Shown here: piece after piece, positions 10,601 to 19,007 of the stretch
Numbering within the stretch: the stretch's first letter is position 1
Layout of the letters: each line of letters starts with the position of its first letter
Assembly: GCF_006265115.1 (NCBI RefSeq)
Contig: NZ_SMDR01000001.1
Location: 1,764,009-1,828,008, forward strand
DNA from: Arenimonas terrae
Lineage (GTDB): Bacteria > Pseudomonadota > Gammaproteobacteria > Xanthomonadales > Xanthomonadaceae
Direction: 5' to 3'
Length of the DNA stretch: 64,000 nt
Made by a program: the position numbers and the translations under genes
The notes under the pieces: generated by a model
The model's database searches: none
Seen by the model: only the letters and a program-made list of their open reading frames with translations
What the model was told of the DNA's origin: nothing

Positions 10601-13600
10601 GTGCACCGTCCATCACGGTGGTGCGGTACACCGCGGTATCGCCGCAGCCGCTGGCGCAGTACTGCTCGATGATGTCCTTCTGGGTTCCTGGCGTCGCGTG
10701 GCTGCGGATCATCCGGCCGGCGAAGTCGTAGTCCTGCGTCAGCATCTTGCCGTCGTCACGCATCGCCTCCGTCAACTGTCCATGCGCTTCCGAATGCGAT
10801 ACCACGGTGCGGAACCCGGCGGCGTCGGTGATCAGATGCGGGAAGTAGCCGTTTGTCGCGCTGAAACTGGTGCGCGTCTCGCGCACGTGCTGCTGCGGAT
10901 TGTCGGCGCCCTCGGCGAGCACGGCGACGAGGTTCCCGTATTCGTCGTATTCGTATTCTTCCACGTACTGTTCGTACGGGACGCCAGCCTGGAGCGTCTT
11001 CGTCCTGATCCGGCGCTTGCCGTCGGCGTAGTAGGAATAGTCCTCGGTAACGACCTTCTCGGCGTTGGCCTCCGCATCCGGGACGGGGCCGTCCAGGCCC
11101 GCGTAGCCTGTGGCCGAAGTAGTGACCGTTTTTCGGTCGAGCTTGTCCATCCAGCCCGACTCCGCGACGTCGTAGTCGATCTCGAAGTCAGTTCGGCTCG
11201 AGTTGTAGACGACCGTTTCGCCGCCCTCATCAAACGTCTCAACGGTGACAGTCTGGGTGCCGACGTTCCCGTACCGAATGTCCTCGGCCGAGTGCGAGTT
11301 GACCACGGTGGTCGTACTCAGCGGCTCCCGACCGGGGCTGTCAAAGTTGTAGGTGACGTCGGTCCTGCTGGAAAGGTAGGTCACGCGCACACCGTTGCCG
11401 TGGGTGACGTGCGACCATTCCTGCATGGACTCGCTGAGCGGAACGGACGACGGCGAATCCGACCGCAGCCGCTTCTGGACCTGCATCGTCTGGCCGGTCA
11501 GCGGGAAGTAGTCGTAGTACTCCGTGCGGGTGCTGGTGTCATGGCCGTCGTCGATGTCCTCGTCGACGACGATTGCCTTGAAGCCCTGGAAACCGCGGCC
11601 GCCGGTGGAGAACATGGCATTCTCGAAACGGAAGCACTGGGCGTTCATGCCACCGACGCCGTTCGAGGATTCGTGCCGCGTCACCACCTGCATGGACGAG
11701 TTGAAGTGGTAATGGCCGGGGAACGCGAGCTCGGGGTCGACCCGGTAGAACGGCCGGTCCTGGCCATAGAGGCAGCTGCTGTTGCCGGCACCGGACAGTG
11801 CGCCGTACTTCCACCGGTTGACGACACCCATGCCATTGATGGTCTCGCGCAGCGCATCGATGCCGAACGTATTCTCGTCGCGCTGGCCGTACCGGGCGAA
11901 CATGCCAAGCTGGACCTGGTTGCCCAGGTACCGTCCAACCACCACGTTGTCTCCGCCGGGACCGCTGTGCACGGCTGCCCGCTGGTTGTGCATCGAGTAG
12001 CAGACATCCGACAGGCCGTCGCCGTTGGGATCGCACTCACCGGTGGCGAAGAGAGTGCCTTCGACCGGCGTGGCGGTTCGCTGGATCTGGTAGGACCCGT
12101 TGCCCTGTTGCACGAAGCGGACGACGTCGTACCGGTAGACGCCGCGGTTCAGATGCGGAATGTCGCTGTTCTCGAAGCGGTACGGGGCAAGCGTCGCCTC
12201 ACTGCAGATGTCCTGGGCCTCGCCCGAGGGGTTGGGGCGCCACAGGTAGCAGTAGTTCTGCGTGACGACCGTCGGCACCATGAGGTCGGTCCGGCCATCG
12301 TGGTTGTAGTCCATGACGAACATGCCGCCCGCCAGGTTCCGGTCGATGTCGATGTTGCCCGTAACGCTCACCGCCACGTACATCGGGCCGTCATGCCGGC
12401 CGGTATGCAGCCACAGCTGGGTGCTGCCGTTGTCGTAACGGCGGAAGATGTCGCCCTGGCCGTCGCCGTTGACGTCCACGGTGTACTGGACGCCGCTGCC
12501 GGACATCGGGTCGGGTACGCCGAGGCTGCTCAGGGGCACGGCGGACGCCTGGAACTGGAACCGGCCACCAACCCATTTTCCGAGCTGGACGTAAGGCTGG
12601 ACCGGCGTTCCGTCCGCATAGCTGCCCGAGAACGTCGCGTCGGCGATCTGGTCGCCGTCGACGTCGCCGACGCTGCCCAGGCCCAGCTGCTGGCTGCCGG
12701 CCGACGGAGCCTGCGGCACGTCGACGGAGCCGCAGAAGCTGAGCTGCCCGGACTGCTGGACGGAGCAGTTGAGATGGATCCTGTTGACGTAGCCGTCCCC
12801 CACCCGTTCGGTGGCCACCAGGTCAGGGTCGCCATCACGGTCGACGTCCAGGATTCCGGCTACGGCGGCGTAGGTGCTCGAGAGCTGAAGGTTCACGGGG
12901 ATGGAAACGAAGCGGCTCTGTTGCCGGCTCCAGGTTTCCACGAGCAGACGGCCGTCCGCGCCCACGCTGACCAGGTCGTTCTGGCCGTCGGCGTCGAAAT
13001 CGGTGCTGCGCGGTTTCGCCCGGCTCCGGCCGAAGCTTGCCGAATAGCCGAGTGAAGTCTGCAGTTGCGGAGAAAGGAATGGGCCGCCGTACGGCTGGTC
13101 GCGGCTGGAAAGCCTCAGTTCGACCAATTGCATGGTGCGGGCACCGCTGGTGCTCACCACCTCTTCCAGCAGCATTTCGTCTTCGGCGCCGTCGCCGTCG
13201 ATGTCGCCGAGTGGCTGCAACGTAAACTGCTCGCCCACCACACGGGCGATCTGCCCGGAAAAGGTCAGCGGCTGGTCGTTGTAGCTGTAGCGGGACTCCG
13301 GGTAACAAGTCGTTCCCGCAATGTCCTTGCAGACCTGTGCGCCGACCAGCAGGCTGCGGCCGCTGACGTCGCTGGTGTCGTAACGCAGCGACGTCGTGGT
13401 CGCCAGGTCGCCATTCTCCCAGGTCGCGTTGGTCCAGGTGGAGATGCGCCGCAGACGCTGGCTCTGTACCGACATCATGCCCTGGTGATTGTAGGAGACA
13501 GCGCGGTCGGGTCGTTCCTCGTAGAGGAAGCTGACGCTGCGGTTGCCCTGGCTGGCGCCCATGCCGGTGTAGATGATCTGGTGGAGCAGGCGCTCCGAAG

Positions 13601-15518
13601 CCGAGCCGGTGTAGACGTAGTCGATCCGGTTTCCGCTCAGGTCGACGACGCGCGTCAGCAGCCAGCGGGTCGGATAGCTGCTGACCGTGCCGTCCGCGCG
13701 GGCCGGCAGCAGCGCCTCGTCATAGTACGAAACCACTCCGGCCCGATCGGTGACCTTGAAGCGGCTTCCCGGATACGCGGATCCCGCTCCGAGCAGCTCA
13801 ACCGTCACGAAGGACTGGACCTCGGTCTGGTACTTCGAGCCCACCTGGCCGTAGCTGAGATGGACCACCTTGAGCTGTTCGCCATTCAGGCACAGCCGGT
13901 CGCTGCTCGACCCGTTATAGGGCTTGGTCTCGCCGTCGATGGCCACGATGCTCGAACACCGGTAGATGCTGCCCTGCCCGGCGGACAGGGACCAGCCCAA
14001 TCCGGCCACGCCGTCGCCCGCACCGCTGCTGTATTCCAGGCTCACCGACGGTGCCATGCCCTGCCGGCCCGGCGGCACCGGGACGTTGATGCGGTAGTTG
14101 ACGCGACCGCCATCGACGCCGGCGGTTTCGGGAAGCGAACCGACCGTCTGGGCGGTGGGACGCGACAGCTCGACCACCTCCGCATCCGGGAGCCCCAGCG
14201 CCGAACGCTCCACCACGATGGCGACGGAGGCGGTGCGGGCGCTGCAGCCACTGGCGTTGCAGGCCTTGACCTTGAACGAATAGGTGCCGTCGTCCTGGTC
14301 CTGGAAGGACATCGAGGGGCTCGTCACCTGCCCGACCTGGCAGAACTGGTAGTCGGTGCCCGGGCAGTTCTCACCGACCTTGGCGCGGTCGACCTGGTAG
14401 TAGGCCACGGTCTCCTGGGAGGGGCCCCAGCTCAGAGTGAAATCGCCGCTCTCGTTGGTGGCCGGCAGCGTGACGTTGGCCGGCAAGGTCGGCACTTTGA
14501 GCACCGAGACAGCCCTGCCCGTGCTGGCGGTGCTGCAGCTGCCGCTGTTGCAGGCCTTGACCTTGAAACAGAAATCGCCGTCGGCGTGACCGCCGAAGAC
14601 CTTGGAGGTGGCGGTCTGGTTGCCGAGGTGGATGTAGCCCGAGCTCGGGCAGGACGCGCTGACCCGGTTGGCACGGTAAAGCGAATAATGCGCCACCGAG
14701 CCGGTCGAGGCGCTCCAGGAAAGGGTGAAGCTTCCGGTCGTGCTGGAAGCGGGCGCCTGAAGGTTGGTCGGTTGCGACGGCGTCTTCAGCACCTCGACCG
14801 ACTTGAACGCCGAGTCGTCGGCACTGCAGCCGGTATCGAGCAGCGCGTTGCAGGCATCGACCTGGAAGTCCCAGTCTCCGTCCGCCAGGTCGTTGAAGGC
14901 CAGGCTCAGCGTGTTGGCACCGGCGACGTCGGTGCGCTGGAAGGCACCGCCATTGCGGCGGCTGAACACGCGGTAGTGCGTGACGGTGCCGGAGGGCCTG
15001 GTCCAGGTTATGGTCAGGTCGCCATTGGTATCCGGCGATGCGCAGCCCGTGCAGCCGATCGCCGGTGTACCGGTGGGCTGGATGTAGACCTGCACCGTCT
15101 TGACGGCACTGTACGGAGAGCAGACGGTCGAGCCACCGCCACCCACTTCACCGGCATCGGAAGTGAAGCAGTGTTTCACCCGGTAGTAGCGGGCACCGCT
15201 GGTGGTCTTCGTGAACGCCTTGGACGTCACGGGATCGTCGTTCACCACCGTGGTCCAGGGCGACACGTCCGAACTTTCCTGCAGGGTGTAGGAGTCCTCG
15301 ACGGAGCCGGACTGTCCGGTCCAGCTGACGGTGTACGACCCGGTCGAGTTGGCCGGTGCGGTCAAGGTGGGCGCAGGCAACGCGGCGGCGGCCTGCCCTG
15401 CCGACAGCACGAACAGCAATGTCCAGAGGCCGAGCGCCTTCGGACCATCAAGAACTGGGCTGCGCGACGCAGTCTTGCCGGCATCTGCGGCAAACGCGCG
15501 CCCGAAAAATTCGATCAT
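7671..15518 (-). CDS. giant FN3/SpvB/FG-GAP/RHS-repeat secreted protein
   Basis: A 2615-residue protein. After an N-terminal hydrophobic export signal (GLWTLLFVLSAGQAAA) come four fibronectin-III-like repeats (each with a TLSW or TVSW strand), then an SpvB/TcaC-type N-terminal toxin-complex domain (MAPSVSLEYSSGAGDGVAG). Next are at least seven FG-GAP/VCBS-like calcium loops (GDIDGDGAED, DFDADGQND, DVDRDGDPD, DYNHDGRTD), and then a long array of RHS/YD repeats. The RHS core closes with YDPQLGRFMSVDPL and YSYVMNNPLSGIDPSG, followed by about 298 variable residues (7671-8567) with no domain I recognise. The ATG at 15516-15518 is preferred because GAAGG lies 6 bases upstream; a GTG two codons earlier is the alternative. 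The product is probably a cell-surface or secreted polymorphic toxin or insecticidal-complex-like shell. No immunity gene follows. Confidence 0.9.
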   Translation of the reverse strand: MIEFFGRAFAADAGKTASRSPVLDGPKALGLWTLLFVLSAGQAAAALPAPTLTAPANSTGSYTVSWTGQSGSVEDSYTLQESSDVSPWTTVVNDDPVTSKAFTKTTSGARYYRVKHCFTSDAGEVGGGGSTVCSPYSAVKTVQVYIQPTGTPAIGCTGCASPDTNGDLTITWTRPSGTVTHYRVFSRRNGGAFQRTDVAGANTLSLAFNDLADGDWDFQVDACNALLDTGCSADDSAFKSVEVLKTPSQPTNLQAPASSTTGSFTLSWSASTGSVAHYSLYRANRVSASCPSSGYIHLGNQTATSKVFGGHADGDFCFKVKACNSGSCSTASTGRAVSVLKVPTLPANVTLPATNESGDFTLSWGPSQETVAYYQVDRAKVGENCPGTDYQFCQVGQVTSPSMSFQDQDDGTYSFKVKACNASGCSARTASVAIVVERSALGLPDAEVVELSRPTAQTVGSLPETAGVDGGRVNYRINVPVPPGRQGMAPSVSLEYSSGAGDGVAGLGWSLSAGQGSIYRCSSIVAIDGETKPYNGSSSDRLCLNGEQLKVVHLSYGQVGSKYQTEVQSFVTVELLGAGSAYPGSRFKVTDRAGVVSYYDEALLPARADGTVSSYPTRWLLTRVVDLSGNRIDYVYTGSASERLLHQIIYTGMGASQGNRSVSFLYEERPDRAVSYNHQGMMSVQSQRLRRISTWTNATWENGDLATTTSLRYDTSDVSGRSLLVGAQVCKDIAGTTCYPESRYSYNDQPLTFSGQIARVVGEQFTLQPLGDIDGDGAEDEMLLEEVVSTSGARTMQLVELRLSSRDQPYGGPFLSPQLQTSLGYSASFGRSRAKPRSTDFDADGQNDLVSVGADGRLLVETWSRQQSRFVSIPVNLQLSSTYAAVAGILDVDRDGDPDLVATERVGDGYVNRIHLNCSVQQSGQLSFCGSVDVPQAPSAGSQQLGLGSVGDVDGDQIADATFSGSYADGTPVQPYVQLGKWVGGRFQFQASAVPLSSLGVPDPMSGSGVQYTVDVNGDGQGDIFRRYDNGSTQLWLHTGRHDGPMYVAVSVTGNIDIDRNLAGGMFVMDYNHDGRTDLMVPTVVTQNYCYLWRPNPSGEAQDICSEATLAPYRFENSDIPHLNRGVYRYDVVRFVQQGNGSYQIQRTATPVEGTLFATGECDPNGDGLSDVCYSMHNQRAAVHSGPGGDNVVVGRYLGNQVQLGMFARYGQRDENTFGIDALRETINGMGVVNRWKYGALSGAGNSSCLYGQDRPFYRVDPELAFPGHYHFNSSMQVVTRHESSNGVGGMNAQCFRFENAMFSTGGRGFQGFKAIVVDEDIDDGHDTSTRTEYYDYFPLTGQTMQVQKRLRSDSPSSVPLSESMQEWSHVTHGNGVRVTYLSSRTDVTYNFDSPGREPLSTTTVVNSHSAEDIRYGNVGTQTVTVETFDEGGETVVYNSSRTDFEIDYDVAESGWMDKLDRKTVTTSATGYAGLDGPVPDAEANAEKVVTEDYSYYADGKRRIRTKTLQAGVPYEQYVEEYEYDEYGNLVAVLAEGADNPQQHVRETRTSFSATNGYFPHLITDAAGFRTVVSHSEAHGQLTEAMRDDGKMLTQDYDFAGRMIRSHATPGTQKDIIEQYCASGCGDTAVYRTTVMDGAPTTVEHLDRLGRTIKVRTSGFNGAADTVVTHTYDARGRVLAASEPGHQEGTHLTRYENYDALGRAGRKVVDRSGHAVPSQVWQYRYEGLETTVMLPGGELSASRRYDAGGRLLSTTDAEGSTTHHRYDGLGNLVLTQNSVGTQVRHYFDNLGREVRTHDPDAGTPVAAAQTLTYDGFGNLTRTENANGDAIVNYYDAMGRMRVRRVNGELVGLWIYGEGAQAHQLQTVLGGDANDDGNDDYRKSYHYDGFGRLVRTELAIEGNPRVLVGKLAYDGYYNRLKGRTYPSGETVGYSYDRFGTLFAARSAWTGPANSDVDLYVIEGMNARGQTTGMIFGNGVRGDYDYADSTGDVRGIAYGFEGSEPLAELLYRYDDAFGNLTARESVTHGVLESFTYDDLQRLDTSEKVWSVGATAPQSIDYDYDEIGNLVRKSDFGSVYLYGNVDRSLGGNAGPHAVRQVQLVGGGVVDFNYDAAGNMISGRGRDVAFDVFNKPVRIQQGADLTLLRYDPDLGVSVRIENGVTKYFDDGYELVVSGGAMAEERTYAAPQAVIETNAQGRKLRFQHHDRMGSLVMVTDEAGAVTEQHGFDAFGLPLAGDWKSSDGLLHGATTGPERLAEQGFTGHEHLDRHRLVHMGGRIYDPQLGRFMSVDPLIQSRTSTQSMNAYSYVMNNPLSGIDPSGYACVIAGTSGTDGGSAGTATRAARACESDGDITGRSPEDHAAMAYIEAQEANGRVFQDATVVEADVDENGAVTNVTERDVTGVEQAAKRLMSLKERYNLANASQGLNGSISHFTRVKNDPYFFASGDEINDYQRDYSNSLIAERDACFERRDIACMGRIDDEVNMGPGGNLRGDDNQRYEDPGSATHFSRSRHLTPREREGKMAREALGSGALRGTTFQAGAYSVAIALGGSHEQAMAAAGMTGGLTGVATRLPGVMRNTMGSAESVSQSGKPMHQSVQEQRQLVGSDRAPVAPPR

Positions 15519-15820
15519 GTTCACCCTTCACCCACCCTTTTCCTTCAGGAATTTGAGCCGGCATCGCGGACCCGCGACCACCGACGAACACACGACGGAG
15601 CCGGAGGGTCCGGCCGCCTGTGCGGGCCGAACGTCCGATGTCGTTTGCTCTGGGTAGGGATATGCGGTTCGACAGCGAACCCCGCCACAACCCCTGACGG
15701 GCCGTCCGGCAGCCGGTTCGTGTCTTCGTTTTTGCCGGGCCCGGGCGCGGGCAGGTCGCGCGGAGAGGGCTCAGCGTCGGTCCGCAGGGCGCCAGCCGAC
15801 CCTCGTCGGCGCGTGGCCAG
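15519..15820. other. intergenic region upstream of the RHS gene
   Basis: This is a GC-rich gap without a convincing gene. It must hold the RHS promoter. The only structure seen is the dyad GGTTCG-acag-CGAACC at 15666-15681. No clear -10/-35 pair is visible. Confidence 0.4.
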
Positions 15821-16204
15821 TCAGCGGGAGAGGCGGCGGTCGAGGCGCTGCAGGAACAAGGCCGCCGGCGTGAACGCCAGCGCCAGGCCGGCGAGGATGC
15901 CCAGCGTGTTGGCGACCGCGTCGCGCGGGTCGCCCAGACGCGTGGTGGTCAGCTGCGCCTGCGCGAACTCCAGGGAAAGGCCGAGGACGAACAGCCCGAG
16001 CGCCGCAAGGAACTGCCCACGCCGGGACCGGAAGATCGAAACCGCCCAAGCCGTGAGCGTGAAATACGCCAGCAGATGCCCGAGCTTGTCGGAATCGTGC
16101 GGCGCACCCAGCTCGATCGGCGGCAGCAGCGACAGGACGATGCACAGCGCGAGACCGAAGATCCACACCGCCAGCCACAGCCATGGCCGGTGGAAGTCGC
16201 GCAT
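15821..16204 (-). CDS. VanZ-like family membrane protein
   Basis: A 127-residue inner-membrane protein with four hydrophobic helices. The VanZ-family signature is SDKLGHLLAYFTL at about residues 38-50 (an aspartate and histidine at a helix start), and the third helix carries LGLSLEFAQAQL. The biochemical role of this family is unknown beyond a link of the founding member to low-level teicoplanin resistance. The start ATG (16202-16204) shares one base with the stop codon of the MidA-like gene, so the two are probably translationally coupled. Confidence 0.85.
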   Translation of the reverse strand: MRDFHRPWLWLAVWIFGLALCIVLSLLPPIELGAPHDSDKLGHLLAYFTLTAWAVSIFRSRRGQFLAALGLFVLGLSLEFAQAQLTTTRLGDPRDAVANTLGILAGLALAFTPAALFLQRLDRRLSR

Positions 16205-17388
16205 CACAGGCGGCGGCTCAGGTCGCCGCGGGCGAAGGCGGGGCGGATGTCCACGCCGCGCTGGAAGCCGATCGCCTGGAACCGTTCGCCCATCTCGCCC
16301 GGCAGGGTCAGTCGCTTGACCTCGTTGTGGCGTCGGTGGCGCTCGACCCCGTCGCCGATTTCCTCGATCGCGGCCAGGCGTTCGGGCAGGCCGTTGTTGA
16401 CCAGGAAACTGGCCTGGGCGCAGTAGCCGGCCAGGTCGAAGCCGGCGTTGATGCCGGCTTCGGCCACCGCGGTGAAATCCACGAAGGCGGTGATGTCCTG
16501 CAGGCCCGGCAGGTGGAACGGGTCGCCGTGCGCGGTATGGCGGTGGTGGCAGACCAGGGTGCCGTCGCTGCGCTCGGGCAGGTAGAACTCGCGGCGCGGA
16601 TAGCCGTAGTCCACGAACAGCATCGCGCCGTCCTGCAGCAGGCCGCCGACCGCCTGGATCCAGTAGGGCAGCTGCGGCAGCACCTCCGAACGATAGCCTT
16701 CGGCGAAAGGCGCGCCGACGTCGTGTTCGATGTGGCGCACGGCCGCGCGCAGCAGCGCGTCGGCCGGCTGGTCCACGCGGATCAGGGCGCCGTCGGCCGC
16801 CAGTGCCACGTACTCCTCGTACACCTCGCCGTCGTGCAGCACGAAACGCGGCGTCGGCAGGGCGTCCAGCACTTCGTTGGCGAATAGCATTCCGCGCCAC
16901 GGCGTTTCCGGCGGGCCGTTCAGCCACTCGACGCGCGCGAAAAGATCGGCAGGCAGCGCGGCGGACAGGCGCGCGCGCTGGCGCTCGCGCAGGTCGGCGC
17001 TGGGTTCGAGGATGCGGTAGCGCGCGGGCACGGCGCCGTAGGCCTGCATCTGCCGCAGCGCGGCTTCGGCAAAGGCGCCGCTGCCGCCGCCGATCTCGAA
17101 GAAGTCGGCGTCGCCACCGAGCTGGGCGATCACCTGCACCGCGCAGTGCGCCACGCATTCGGCGAAGGTCGGGCCGAGCTCGGGCGAGGTGACAAAATCG
17201 CCCTCGGCGCCGAACTTCAGCGCGCCCGCGCTGTAGTAGCCCAGGCCCGGCGCGTACAGCGCCAGCTCCATGTAGCGCGAGAACGGGATGGCGCCGCCGC
17301 CGGCGGCGATCTGGGCGCGGATCAGGGCCAGCAGGCGCTGGCTGTGGGCCAGCGCGTCGGCGTCCGGAGCGGGGGCTTGCAGGCTCAT
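16204..17388 (-). CDS. MidA/NDUFAF7-like SAM-dependent methyltransferase
   Basis: A 394-residue class I methyltransferase of the family whose mitochondrial member NDUFAF7 methylates an arginine of a complex I subunit; the bacterial substrate is not known. Seen are the N-terminal FSRYMELALYAPGLGYYSAG and FVTSPELGPTFAECVA segments, the SAM-binding glycine loop FEIGGGSGAFAEAAL (about residue 98) and the conserved LFANEVLDALPTPRF. The ATG (17386-17388) is chosen because family homology begins just after it; the open frame extends further upstream without family features. It heads a two-gene unit with the VanZ-like gene. Confidence 0.9.
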   Translation of the reverse strand: MSLQAPAPDADALAHSQRLLALIRAQIAAGGGAIPFSRYMELALYAPGLGYYSAGALKFGAEGDFVTSPELGPTFAECVAHCAVQVIAQLGGDADFFEIGGGSGAFAEAALRQMQAYGAVPARYRILEPSADLRERQRARLSAALPADLFARVEWLNGPPETPWRGMLFANEVLDALPTPRFVLHDGEVYEEYVALAADGALIRVDQPADALLRAAVRHIEHDVGAPFAEGYRSEVLPQLPYWIQAVGGLLQDGAMLFVDYGYPRREFYLPERSDGTLVCHHRHTAHGDPFHLPGLQDITAFVDFTAVAEAGINAGFDLAGYCAQASFLVNNGLPERLAAIEEIGDGVERHRRHNEVKRLTLPGEMGERFQAIGFQRGVDIRPAFARGDLSRRL

Positions 17389-17443
17389 GATGGAATCTTC
17401 AGGTGCGTACGCGCAGGATACCGGCAAATCCCCGGAGCCCCGA

Positions 17444-18178
17444 ATGCCCGCCCCTGTCGCCCTGATCACCGGCGCCGCCAAACGTGTCGGCGCGCGCATC
17501 GCCCGCCGCCTGCACGGCGCGGGTTACGACCTGGCCCTGCACCACCGCCACTCCGCCGACGAGATGGCCCGGCTGGTGGCCGGACTCGAGGACGTCCGCC
17601 CCGGCAGCACCCTGGTGCTGCGGGCCGAGCTGGCCGACGATGCCGCGCCCGGGCAGTTGGTCTCCGCGACCCTGGCGCGTTTCGGCCGCCTCGACGCCCT
17701 GGTCAACAACGCCAGCGCCTTCCGCCCCACGCCGGTCGGCCGGGCGACGCCCGCCGACTGGGACGCGCTGTTCGCCAGCAACGCGCGGGCGCCGTTTTTC
17801 CTGGCACAGGCCGCGGCGCCGGCGCTGCGCGCAGCCGGCGGCGGCATCGTCAACCTGGCCGACATCTACGGCGAGCGGCCGCTGAAGAACCACACCGTCT
17901 ACTGCATGGCCAAGGCCGCGCTGATCATGATGACGCAGTCGCTGGCGCGCGAGCTGGGGCCCGAGGTGCGCGTCAACGCGGTCGCGCCGGGAGCGGTGAT
18001 GTGGCCCGAGGAAGGCAAGGCCGAACACGAGAAGGCGGCGATGCTGGCCGCGACCGCGCTGGCGCGCGCCGGCGATCCCGACGACGTGGCCGAGGCGGTG
18101 CGCTGGCTGCTGCAGGACGCGCGCTACACCACCGGCCAGGTGATCCGCGTCGACGGCGGCCGCAGCCTGAACCAATGA
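17444..18178 (+). CDS. pteridine-reductase-like short-chain dehydrogenase
   Basis: A 244-residue NADP(H)-dependent SDR. Cofactor motif TGAAKRVGARIA (residues 10-21, with the K-R typical of pteridine reductases), ALVNNASAF, a catalytic YCMAK pair with NLADIYGERPLKNHTVYC before it, and APGAVMWPEE after. The usual catalytic serine is replaced by an aspartate (NLADIYG), as in pteridine reductase 1 and FolM, which reduce dihydrobiopterin or dihydromonapterin/dihydrofolate. A role in pterin or folate metabolism would fit folK and folB 3.5 kb away. It overlaps the next gene by 4 bp (ATGA). Confidence 0.88.
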   Translation: MPAPVALITGAAKRVGARIARRLHGAGYDLALHHRHSADEMARLVAGLEDVRPGSTLVLRAELADDAAPGQLVSATLARFGRLDALVNNASAFRPTPVGRATPADWDALFASNARAPFFLAQAAAPALRAAGGGIVNLADIYGERPLKNHTVYCMAKAALIMMTQSLARELGPEVRVNAVAPGAVMWPEEGKAEHEKAAMLAATALARAGDPDDVAEAVRWLLQDARYTTGQVIRVDGGRSLNQ

Positions 18179-18963
18179 GCCCGCGACTGCGCCTGGGGCT
18201 GGCCGCCCTGCCGATCCTGCTGCTGGGCGGCGCGCTGTTCGCGTTGCCGGTGACCGGCCGCACCCTGGCCGCCCGCGCCGAATCCGCCGGCGTGGTGCCG
18301 CGCGGCGACCGCGCCGCGGCCGCGGCGGCGCGCGTGCGCCCGGCGCTGGAGCGCGACCTGGCCGCGGCCGGCCTGCGCTGGGGCGCGCCGGTCTTCATCC
18401 GCATCTTCAAGGACGAAAGCGAACTGGAGCTGTGGGTGGACGACGGCCGGCGTTTCCGCCTGTTCCGCACCTGGCCTATCTGCACCTGGTCCGGCGACCT
18501 GGGCCCGAAACAGCGCCAGGGCGACGGCCAGGCGCCGGAAGGCTTCTACCGGGTAGCGCGCGGCCAGCTCAATCCGCACAGCCAGTACCACCTGTCCTTC
18601 AACCTCGGTTACCCGAACGCCTACGACCGCGCCCACGGCCGCACCGGCGACTACCTGATGGTGCACGGCAGCTGCGTGTCGATCGGCTGCTACGCGATGG
18701 GCGACGCGAACATCGAGCAGATCTACAGCCTGCTCGCGGCGGCGCTGGCCAAGGGCCAGTCCGCGGTGCCGGTGCACGTGTTCCCGTTCCGCTTCGGTCA
18801 GCGCGCCGAGGCGGACTGGCGCGCCAGCCCCTGGCGCGACTTCTGGTCGAACCTGCGCGAAGGCCACGATGCCTTCGAGCGCACCGGCCGGCCGCCGCGC
18901 ATCGGCGTGGCCGGCCGACGTTACGTGGTCACACAAACGCCGACGCCCCAGCCGGCAGGCTGA
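18175..18963 (+). CDS. L,D-transpeptidase family (YkuD) protein
   Basis: A 262-residue periplasmic or membrane-anchored protein with an N-terminal hydrophobic segment (residues 7-28). The YkuD catalytic motif is HGSCVSIGCYAM, with the HG, S and catalytic cysteine in the expected places. Upstream lie DLGPKQRQGDGQAPEGFY and SFNLGYPNAYDRAHGR, which match the YafK/DpaA-type murein L,D-transpeptidase branch. That branch can either form 3-3 crosslinks or release Braun lipoprotein from peptidoglycan; which applies here is open. The start overlaps the SDR stop. Confidence 0.9.
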   Translation: MSPRLRLGLAALPILLLGGALFALPVTGRTLAARAESAGVVPRGDRAAAAAARVRPALERDLAAAGLRWGAPVFIRIFKDESELELWVDDGRRFRLFRTWPICTWSGDLGPKQRQGDGQAPEGFYRVARGQLNPHSQYHLSFNLGYPNAYDRAHGRTGDYLMVHGSCVSIGCYAMGDANIEQIYSLLAAALAKGQSAVPVHVFPFRFGQRAEADWRASPWRDFWSNLREGHDAFERTGRPPRIGVAGRRYVVTQTPTPQPAG

Positions 18964-18971
18964 GGCGTCGG
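18940..18971 (+). terminator. hairpin spanning the L,D-transpeptidase stop codon
   Basis: CCGACGCC (18940-18947) pairs with GGCGTCGG (18964-18971), and CAGCC with GGCTG inside, around a GGCA loop, with one C-A mismatch. The TGA stop (18961-18963) lies in the descending arm. No T-run follows. Confidence 0.55.
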
Positions 18972-19007
18972 GGTCGGAGCGAACGGGCGGCGACCGGCGC
19001 CGGCCGA

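Noticed and set aside
190..13055. Very long open frames opposite the receptor and the RHS gene (for example on + at 190-2553 and 9354-13055)
   Set aside because: They are arginine/alanine/valine-rich antisense shadows of high-GC genes with no domains; the minus-strand genes have clear motifs.
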